DNA of 23,862 nt, taken from the NCBI GenBank assembly GCA_007280145.1, contig QYPU01000077.1, positions 1-23,862 on the forward strand, written 5' to 3'. Shown in pieces: positions 18,055-23,862 of this stretch (positions within the stretch are counted from its first letter, which is position 1; every line of letters begins with the position of its first letter). Under the pieces are notes generated by a model. It made no database searches and was not told the origin of the DNA. It saw nothing but the letters and a program-made list of their open reading frames with translations. Source of the DNA: Dehalococcoidia bacterium. GTDB lineage: Bacteria > Chloroflexota > Dehalococcoidia > GIF9 > UBA5629. Position numbers and translations under genes: made by a program.

Positions 18055-18947
18055 GTCTTCACCTCCTGAAGCTTTGATTTGTAAGGTGCTAATACATCCT
18101 TGGGTGACACAGTATTTTTGTGCAGTCCTAAAGCTCGGTAATCGAGCCCCAGGGCAACACCAATTAGCTGGGTAATGGCTAAAACAGGCAAGTTGTAGTT
18201 TGCCTTGAATCGTCTCTTGACTATACTCTGGTAGGCATCAAGATTAGTATGACACAGTGGGCAAGTGGTACTGGCAATACACTGGGCTCCGTTTTCTGAG
18301 GCGTTAGTCAAGAGTTTGTTGATTAGCTGTAAAGCTACGTCTTCCTCTGATATGATTAGGGAACTGCCGCAGCAGCGAGCTTTAAGCGGGAAAGGAACCG
18401 GCTCTGCCCCGAGACTTGCTGCTATAAGGTCAAGCCATTGAGGCATCTCCGGGTCGTCGAAGCCGTATCTAGGGCGTACTTGCTGACAGCCATAATAGCA
18501 AGCTACTTTAAGCCCAGTGAGTGGTTTAACAACTTTAGCCGCGATGGCTTCAACTCCGATATCATTAAACAGGACCTCCACGAGGTGGCGGACATGCACA
18601 GTGCCCTTGTATTCAAGGCCAACGGTGGCTAATGCATCTCTTACTGTTGCTGCTAACTCAGCGTTTTCTTTTATTAATGAGCGTGCTTCACTTAAAACTA
18701 TGTAGCAAGAACTGCAAGCGGTGACTAAATCGAGACCAGTCTTTTCTGCCAGGGCCAGGATGCGTGAGGCAATAGTGACAGCTTCAACTTTATTAACACT
18801 GCCATAAGGTGATGAACCACAGCAGGTCCAATCCTCTATTTCGCTTAAGTCCATATCCAAGGGTTTGGCAATAGCTTGTATGGAAAGCTCTACCGGTACT
18901 GCGGTTGCCTCCATAGAGCAACCAGGGTAATAAGCGTAATACTTCAC
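18051..18947 (-). CDS. hdrB: Heterodisulfide reductase-like subunit B
   Basis: This 298-residue protein has both cysteine-rich CCG domains complete. The first set is Cys10, Cys42-Cys43, Cys78 and Cys81 (YYPGC, TCCGSS, ACSSC). The second is Cys154, Cys192-Cys193, Cys229 and Cys232 (YYGC, RCCGSS, TCPLC). In the methanogen HdrB these bind two noncubane [4Fe-4S] clusters that reduce the CoM-S-S-CoB heterodisulfide. The host looks bacterial and unlikely to make that substrate, so the physiological disulfide or other acceptor is unknown. The start is GTG with AGGAGG 6 nt before it, overlapping the hdrC stop by 4 nt. Confidence 0.93.
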   Translation of the reverse strand: MKYYAYYPGCSMEATAVPVELSIQAIAKPLDMDLSEIEDWTCCGSSPYGSVNKVEAVTIASRILALAEKTGLDLVTACSSCYIVLSEARSLIKENAELAATVRDALATVGLEYKGTVHVRHLVEVLFNDIGVEAIAAKVVKPLTGLKVACYYGCQQVRPRYGFDDPEMPQWLDLIAASLGAEPVPFPLKARCCGSSLIISEEDVALQLINKLLTNASENGAQCIASTTCPLCHTNLDAYQSIVKRRFKANYNLPVLAITQLIGVALGLDYRALGLHKNTVSPKDVLAPYKSKLQEVKT

Positions 18948-19498
18948 TGAGCACCTCCTGCTGTAACTTTTGCCAGGATGGCCTTAATTTCATCTTTGCC
19001 TTTCACCTTCTTAGGCATTAGCGGCATACGACCATGTATTAATAAATCTATAGCTAGGGGAAGCATCTTGATTGCAGCTAGAGGGTTGGTTTTCAAGTAA
19101 TATTTAAACATAAAGCCGAATTCGTGAACGCGCCCATTTCTCTTTATAGAGCCAACAAGGCTTTGATACATGGCTGGAGAGTGGGTTGGAGGCTTATATC
19201 CTTCCTTAAGTGCTAAGGACTCCAATGCATGCATAATATTCGCTGGCCTAATATCTCGAGGACAGTGTGCTGTACATAAATAACAAGAGACGCAAAACCA
19301 TATAGAGTTGCTGGACAAGACGTCATCACGCATATCAGCTCTTACCATAGCGATAATTTTTCGCGGAGGATATTCCCAGTGGGTAGCCGTGGCACAAGAA
19401 CCGCTGCAGACTCCACATTGAATACATTCACTTATTTTGTTGCTTCCAGGTATACTGGCTACCTCTTTTAGAAAACTTTGAGGGCTATTTTTCCTCAT
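18944..19498 (-). CDS. hdrC: Heterodisulfide reductase-like subunit C
   Basis: This is a 184-residue iron-sulfur protein with two [4Fe-4S] motifs: Cys25, 28, 31 and 35 (CIQCGVCSGSC) and Cys69, 72, 75 and 79 (CVSCYLCTAHCP). It relays electrons from HdrA to HdrB. The C-terminal ~80 residues are basic and helical, as in other HdrC proteins. The ATG follows AAGGAGG by 8 nt. The gap to hdrA is 35 bp, and the stop overlaps hdrB. Confidence 0.93.
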   Translation of the reverse strand: MRKNSPQSFLKEVASIPGSNKISECIQCGVCSGSCATATHWEYPPRKIIAMVRADMRDDVLSSNSIWFCVSCYLCTAHCPRDIRPANIMHALESLALKEGYKPPTHSPAMYQSLVGSIKRNGRVHEFGFMFKYYLKTNPLAAIKMLPLAIDLLIHGRMPLMPKKVKGKDEIKAILAKVTAGGAQ

Positions 19499-19533
19499 CT
19501 CTGAAGCCTCCTTTAATTTCGATTGGCTAATAA

Positions 19534-21495
19534 TTACACCAGGATGCCTTCGAGCTCCGCCATGATTTGCTCAGCAGTAAAGTGCTTCTGGGTGATAGCA
19601 CTGCTGGGGCAGGCGGCCACACATGTTCCGCAACCTTTACACAAAGCCTCATTGACTCGAGATACCTTTTTATCTTCAACGAAAGATATGGCACTATAGG
19701 GACAGAGAAGATTACAGATTCGGCAGCCAGAGCATTTCTCTTCATCAATAACAGCGGTGGCTGCCTCAATCTCCACCTTTCCCTTGCTAATTAAGGCTAA
19801 AACCCGGGCCGCAGCTGCCGAAGCCTGGGCTACAGTATCTGGTATGTCTTTAGGGCTTTGACAACACCCAGCAACGAAGACACCGTCAGTCATAGTTGCT
19901 ACCGGGTCAAGTTTGGGGTGTTTCTCCAGGAAGAAGCCATCGGCACTACGGCTAACAGAGAAGAGTCTGGCAACCTCTTCAGCATCTTGTTGTGGCTCCA
20001 AACCGCAACTTAAGATAACCATGTCAACAGGAATGCGGCGCTGGCGACCAACCAGGGTGTCCTCGAACTGGACAACTAGTTTCCCCTTTTCCTCGGGCGT
20101 CTCAGCGACATTGGTTACCTCGCCAGGACGACCTCTGAAGAAAGTGGTGCCTTCTTTAAGAACCCGGTTATAAAACTCTTCGAAACCTTTGCCTGCGCTT
20201 CTGATATCGATATAGAACTCATACACTGTTGCCTCAGGGATATGCTCACTTACTAGATGAGCGAACTTCATAGAATACATACAGCATACCCTAGAGCAGT
20301 ATTCATGATAGTTCGCGTCACGGCTACCGACACAGTGGATGATGGCAACGCTCTTCGGCTCAGTGCCATCTTTAAGTGATATTTTGCCGTTTGTCGGTCC
20401 GACAGCATTGACTAACCTTTCAAACTCAAGACTGGTGAGAACATTATCTAGTCGACCATATCCATACTGGGTCAGTGGAGTTGGGTCGAAGAGTTTGTAG
20501 CCGGTAGTTAAAATAATATTGCCCACTTCTATTTCTACGAATTGGTCAACCTGCTCAAAATTGATGGCGTCTCTCTCGCAGAATTTTTCACAGGCCCGGC
20601 ATTTGCCTTTCAGGAAGTAAGCACAATGCTCTTTATCTATAACCGGTATGTTTGGCACCGCTTGAGCAAATGGGGTGTAAATGGCTTTCCTTTTAGCTAA
20701 GCCGACATCGAATTCACTGTCTGCTGTCCAGGGGCACTTCTCCTGACATACACCACAGCCGTTACACTTATCCTCATCTACATAACGGGCCTTTTTCCGA
20801 ATCTTCACTTTGAAGTTTCCGATAAAGCCGGAAACCTCCTCTACTTCGCTGTAGGTCATTAGCTCTATATAAGGATGAGCTCCTACCAAGCTCATCTTCG
20901 GTGTCAGAATACAAGCAGAACAGTCTAAAGTGGGGAAAGTCTTGTCCAACTGAATCATATGTCCACCGATACTGGGGTCTCTTTCCACGAGATAAACTTT
21001 ATGTTCGGAATCAGCGATTTCCAGAGCGGCTTGAATACCAGCGATACCGCCACCAACAATCAAAGTATTTGGGTTAATTGGAACCTCATTGGCTTCCAGT
21101 GCCTGGTGATAATAAACACGCCTGACTGCAGCGCTCACCAGGGCTTTAGCCTTTTCAGTAGCTTTCTCACGGTCTTCAGTTACCCAGGAGCAGTGCTCCC
21201 GAATATTAGCCATTTCGAAGAAATAAGGGTTAAGCCCACTTTCTTGGAGAACATGACGGAAGGTTGGCTCATGCATCTGCGGCGAGCATGAAGCTACTAC
21301 CACTCGGTTAATCCCAAATTCTCTGATGTCGTTTTTGATAAGGTCTTGCCCCGGGTCAGAACACATGAATTTGTAATCGCGCGCTATTTCTACTGCGGGC
21401 AAGCTTCGGGCATATTCAGCTACTTGCTCAACATCTACTGTACCAGCTATGTTGCTGCCACAATGGCATACGTAGACACCAATCTTTGGTTCCAT
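19534..21495 (-). CDS. hdrA: Heterodisulfide reductase-like subunit A, bifurcating flavoprotein
   Basis: This is a 653-residue flavoprotein. The N-terminal segment GVYVCHCGSNIAG (Cys10, Cys12, later Cys45 and Cys70) precedes the FAD Rossmann motif IVGGGIAG (146-153) and TLDCSACILTPKM (189-201). An inserted ferredoxin region has Cys244, 247, 250 and 254 and Cys291, 299, 302 and 306. A Cys388/400/404/405 group follows. A C-terminal ferredoxin has Cys588, 591, 594 and 598 and Cys619, 622, 625 and 629. This is the full HdrA set, where FAD splits electron pairs between ferredoxin and HdrBC. The frame is open to 21567, but I place the start at the ATG at 21495, which has AGGAGG 6 nt upstream and gives the normal N-terminus. 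It is the first gene of the operon, behind a terminator-bearing leader. Confidence 0.93.
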   Translation of the reverse strand: MEPKIGVYVCHCGSNIAGTVDVEQVAEYARSLPAVEIARDYKFMCSDPGQDLIKNDIREFGINRVVVASCSPQMHEPTFRHVLQESGLNPYFFEMANIREHCSWVTEDREKATEKAKALVSAAVRRVYYHQALEANEVPINPNTLIVGGGIAGIQAALEIADSEHKVYLVERDPSIGGHMIQLDKTFPTLDCSACILTPKMSLVGAHPYIELMTYSEVEEVSGFIGNFKVKIRKKARYVDEDKCNGCGVCQEKCPWTADSEFDVGLAKRKAIYTPFAQAVPNIPVIDKEHCAYFLKGKCRACEKFCERDAINFEQVDQFVEIEVGNIILTTGYKLFDPTPLTQYGYGRLDNVLTSLEFERLVNAVGPTNGKISLKDGTEPKSVAIIHCVGSRDANYHEYCSRVCCMYSMKFAHLVSEHIPEATVYEFYIDIRSAGKGFEEFYNRVLKEGTTFFRGRPGEVTNVAETPEEKGKLVVQFEDTLVGRQRRIPVDMVILSCGLEPQQDAEEVARLFSVSRSADGFFLEKHPKLDPVATMTDGVFVAGCCQSPKDIPDTVAQASAAAARVLALISKGKVEIEAATAVIDEEKCSGCRICNLLCPYSAISFVEDKKVSRVNEALCKGCGTCVAACPSSAITQKHFTAEQIMAELEGILV

Positions 21496-21540
21496 GTTAG
21501 CCTCCTGATCAGGATTGCTTCTAATCGTTCCTCTATTCAA

Positions 21541-21587
21541 TAAAATAAAAAAGGTAGCTATGGCCACTAGTTGGCTGTATAGCTACC
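21541..21587 (-). terminator. Intrinsic terminator in the hdrA leader
   Basis: On the minus strand GGTAGCTAT and ATAGCTACC form a perfect 9-bp stem, with a further inner GCCA/TGGC stem, directly followed by TTTTTTATTTTA. It is a textbook intrinsic terminator. It lies downstream of a promoter (21633-21661) and 46 nt upstream of the hdrA start. The short stretch between it and hdrA shows no promoter, so it probably acts as an attenuator on the operon. It would also stop any read-through from the tRNA gene. Confidence 0.85.
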
Positions 21588-21632
21588 TGCAAACAAACCC
21601 CTGTCTCTTTTTGTCATGCTAAAACGCTATTT

Positions 21633-21661
21633 ATTATAGTATTAGTCTGCTTCGATGACAA
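21633..21661 (-). promoter_or_regulatory. Sigma70-type promoter of the hdr-mvh operon
   Basis: On the minus strand TTGTCA (21656-21661), a 17-bp spacer and TATAAT (21633-21638) give a predicted start near 21626 and a 5' leader of about 130 nt. A further TTGACA upstream (about 21690) has no well-spaced -10. Confidence 0.75.
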
Positions 21662-21727
21662 GCACAGGCTATACGGGTTAGGTGGCTTTGTCAATAATTT
21701 TGTCTCTGCGCTAGATTTCAGGTCAGA

Positions 21728-21802
21728 TGGAGCGGGAGACGGGACTCGAACCCGCGACAGCCTGCTTGGAAGGCAGGAACTCTACCACTGAGTTACTCCC
21801 GC
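21728..21802 (-). tRNA. tRNA-Gly (anticodon UCC)
   Basis: The complete cloverleaf reads on the minus strand. The acceptor stem is GCGGGAG/CTCCCGC with discriminator U and an encoded CCA. The D arm is ACTC/GAGT. The anticodon stem CCTGC/GCAGG has loop CTTCCAA, giving anticodon UCC. The T arm is GCGGG-TTCGAGT-CCCGT. The gene is intact and has its own promoter only 13 nt upstream. Confidence 0.96.
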
Positions 21803-21814
21803 AAAGTCGCATTT

Positions 21815-21843
21815 ATTCTAACCTCGAAACCGTCCCTTGTCAA
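21815..21843 (-). promoter_or_regulatory. Promoter of tRNA-Gly
   Basis: On the minus strand TTGACA (21838-21843), a 17-bp spacer and TAGAAT (21815-21820) would start transcription about 6 nt before the mature tRNA end. Confidence 0.75.
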
Positions 21844-21851
21844 AGGGAGGT

Positions 21852-21880
21852 GCTTGCTTTATCGAAGAAGGCAAGCAAGC
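21852..21880. repeat. Inverted repeat upstream of tRNA-Gly
   Basis: GCTTGCTT (21852-21859) and AAGCAAGC (21873-21880) form an 8-bp inverted repeat with a 13-nt loop. It lies about 9 bp upstream of the tRNA promoter, in the tRNA/mutS2 divergent gap. No T-tract follows closely. Its role is unknown. Confidence 0.4.
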
Positions 21881-21991
21881 TCTCAATTTTGGTGGCATGG
21901 TTCCTTTATGCTTTGCACCTTAGCTTCTTGAAGACAGTGCTGCTATGTAATATTTGGTGAGTAGAGTAGGTTCAGGTTAGGCGGCTTGAAA

Positions 21992-22000
21992 TGATACAAT
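21992..22000 (+). promoter_or_regulatory. Extended -10 promoter of mutS2
   Basis: TG-A-TACAAT is an extended -10 element 31 nt upstream of the mutS2 start. The best -35 (TTCAGG at 21971, 18-bp spacer) is poor, as is tolerated with an extended -10. Confidence 0.5.
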
Positions 22001-22031
22001 ATAGTTGTGAAGTTAGGCAGGTGTAGTTATT

Positions 22032-23862
22032 TTGGATGATAAAAGTCTGGAGATGCTCGAGTTTCCCCAGATAAGGGAGATACTGGCTGGATTTACTTCA
22101 TTTTCGGTTAGCCGCGAACTGGCTATTAATCTTCAACCAATTTCGGATTATGAACGGGTTTCTCTGCTGCTGAGACAGTCGGCTGAGGCACGACATTTCC
22201 TTTCTCTAGAGCCGGACTTTTCTATTGGGAAAGTTGTTGATATTCGTGAAGATGTGAAGATGGCAGCGCGGGGTAAGGTTCTTGAGCCCCAAAGCCTCGT
22301 AGAAATTCAGGAGACTCTTGCTGCTATCTTCCAATTGCGTAATAGTATCGGGAAGCTGTCAAAAGAACTCCCGTTGCTCTGGGGTATTGCTGAAGGTATT
22401 GTTGAGCTTCGCCACATTGAGAAAAATATCGGCACATGCCTTACACCGACTGGTGAGCTACTGGATTCTGCCTCGTCCAAATTGGTCACGGTTAGGCAAC
22501 AGTTGAGGCAAGCACGCGAGCAGTTGTTAAACCGCTTAGAAGTCATAATGAGGTCGCCTAAGGGGCGCAGGATAATTCAAGAGCCTATTATTACCGAGAG
22601 AGAAGGGAGGTATGTTATTCCAATCAAGGCTGAGTTTCGAAAAGAAATAAAGGGCATTGTTCATGATGCCTCCAACACTGGCGCTACCATGTTTGTTGAG
22701 CCATGGGCGACTGTAGAGATGGGGAATGAGCTTCGAGAGTTGGCGATGGAAGAAAAGCGTGAGGTAGAGAGAATTCTTGGGGATCTGAGCGCTGAGGTTG
22801 GAGCATATGAGGCAGAAATCTGTCACAATATAGCCCTAGTTGCTGAGGTGGACTTGGCGCTGGCTAAAGCGAGGTATGCCAAGAAGGTAAGGGCTACCGA
22901 ACCCTTCCTTACTACCTTTAATGAAAATGGAAAGGGAAACGCGGGTGAACAGGCTGGTAAGCTCAGACTCGTTGAAGCCAGGCATCCCGTGCTTGCAGAA
23001 AAAGCGGTACCACTTTCTGTGGAGATGGGGCAGGACTTCTCTATCCTCGTGATTACCGGGCCTAATACGGGGGGTAAAACGGTAGCACTTAAGACGATTG
23101 GCTTGCTTAGCTTAATGGCACAGGCTGGCATCCCTATCCCTGCTTCAGCGGAGAGTTGCCTCCCAGTCTTTGATGGTATATTTTCTGATATTGGTGATGA
23201 GCAGAGCATTGAGCAGACGCTTTCCACCTTTAGCTGGCATATAGGTAATATTGTACGTATCATCAAGAGTGCTACAAAAATGAGCCTCGTGCTTCTGGAT
23301 GAGTTAGGCACGAGCACTGATCCAGCAGAAGGTTCTGCTCTGGCTCGCTCTATTTTGCTCTATTTCTTATCACGGGGAACGATGACTGTAGCTACCACTC
23401 ATTATGGTGACCTCAAGGCGTTCGCACATACAACTCCAGGGCTGCAAAATGCTTCACTTGACTTTGACTCAGCTACGTTGCTGCCGACGTATCACCTGAC
23501 GGTGGGTATCCCTGGTGGCAGCAATGCTCTGGCTACTGCTTCTCGACTTGGCTTGCCCATCAAGATTATCACCGATGCTAGGGAGATGCTTTCGAAGGGT
23601 GCTCAGGAGTTAGAGGCATTGCTTGCCGATTTGGTGAGCGAAAAGCGACGAACTGAGGTTCTTCGTTGCGATCTAGAAAAAGCCAGAGATGAGGTAGAAC
23701 GACAGAATGCCAAGTTAGAAAATGAGCTTCGATGGCTAGAAACAGAAGAACGAAAGGTTATTCAAGAGACTCGTGACAGGGTTATCCGTGAGGCTGCTGA
23801 GCTGCAGAAAGAAATCCGCCATGCTGAGTCAGAATTACGGAAGGAAATGTCGAAGGAAAGCA
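22032..23862 (+). CDS. mutS2: MutS2 endonuclease/ATPase, 3' end outside the window
   Basis: An uninterrupted frame of 610 codons runs to the window edge. The N-terminus MDDKSLEMLEFPQIREILAG fits MutS2, using a TTG start with AGGTG 8 nt upstream; the first in-frame ATG (22053) would remove seven conserved-looking residues. A core domain is followed by ITGPNTGGKT, the Walker A motif (P-loop about 343-350), Walker B LVLLDELGTST (Asp423-Glu424) and ATTHYGDLK. After the ATPase comes a charged coiled coil (about 520 to the edge). The nuclease/Smr domain expected at the C-terminus lies outside the window. MutS2 acts on recombination intermediates or stalled and collided ribosomes rather than in mismatch repair. 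It is not part of the redox operon. Confidence 0.92.
   Translation, partial: MDDKSLEMLEFPQIREILAGFTSFSVSRELAINLQPISDYERVSLLLRQSAEARHFLSLEPDFSIGKVVDIREDVKMAARGKVLEPQSLVEIQETLAAIFQLRNSIGKLSKELPLLWGIAEGIVELRHIEKNIGTCLTPTGELLDSASSKLVTVRQQLRQAREQLLNRLEVIMRSPKGRRIIQEPIITEREGRYVIPIKAEFRKEIKGIVHDASNTGATMFVEPWATVEMGNELRELAMEEKREVERILGDLSAEVGAYEAEICHNIALVAEVDLALAKARYAKKVRATEPFLTTFNENGKGNAGEQAGKLRLVEARHPVLAEKAVPLSVEMGQDFSILVITGPNTGGKTVALKTIGLLSLMAQAGIPIPASAESCLPVFDGIFSDIGDEQSIEQTLSTFSWHIGNIVRIIKSATKMSLVLLDELGTSTDPAEGSALARSILLYFLSRGTMTVATTHYGDLKAFAHTTPGLQNASLDFDSATLLPTYHLTVGIPGGSNALATASRLGLPIKIITDAREMLSKGAQELEALLADLVSEKRRTEVLRCDLEKARDEVERQNAKLENELRWLETEERKVIQETRDRVIREAAELQKEIRHAESELRKEMSKES

Noticed and set aside
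21727..21960. 77-codon frame on the plus strand beginning MERETGLEPATACLEG
   Set aside because: It is antisense to tRNA-Gly and has the composition typical of spurious frames over tRNA genes; it also overlaps the tRNA promoter.
22823..23317. 164-codon minus-strand frame
   Set aside because: It lies entirely within the mutS2 coding frame, which has clear Walker motifs on the plus strand.

Overview
The window is a compact bacterial segment, probably from a strictly anaerobic lineage. Gene content (HdrABC-MvhADG, Nfn transhydrogenase, cytoplasmic formate dehydrogenase, acyl-CoA dehydrogenase with a carboxyltransferase, NarL-type two-component system, MutS2) and protein style resemble sediment Dehalococcoidia (Chloroflexota). 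That placement is an inference from recognition, not from a phylogeny. The archaeal-looking Hdr/Mvh genes sit among plainly bacterial genes with sigma70-type promoters and Shine-Dalgarno sites, so this is not a methanogen.

Layout. Positions 1-2036 (minus): a P1-family peptidase and a DUF2520 Rossmann protein form a two-gene operon behind a 190-nt leader containing an intrinsic-terminator-like hairpin and a tandem duplication across the start codon. Positions 2195-5125 (plus): acyl-CoA dehydrogenase and an acyl-CoA carboxyltransferase subunit. Positions 5357-8119 (minus): a stand-alone Lrp/AsnC ligand-binding (RAM) protein followed by NfnS and NfnL, an electron-bifurcating NADH/NADPH/ferredoxin transhydrogenase. 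Positions 8361-11066 (plus, divergent): a NarL/LuxR response regulator and its GAF-PAS histidine kinase.

Positions 11184-21495 (minus) hold the core of the window, ten genes read as hdrA-hdrC-hdrB-mvhD-mvhG-mvhA, a 167-nt gap, then mvhD2-Fe/S protein-fdhA-hydrogenase protease. Most neighbours overlap or lie within a few bases. The first six encode a complete [NiFe] hydrogenase/heterodisulfide-reductase complex, which in characterised members bifurcates electrons from H2 to ferredoxin and a disulfide. The second block would add formate as an alternative electron donor through its own MvhD adaptor. The reduced ferredoxin could then be used by NfnSL to make NADPH. The operon has a good sigma70 promoter, but an intrinsic terminator lies between that promoter and hdrA, suggesting attenuation.

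Positions 21728-23862: tRNA-Gly(UCC) on the minus strand with its own promoter, then a divergent mutS2 running off the right edge. I saw no CRISPR array, insertion sequence or phage gene.
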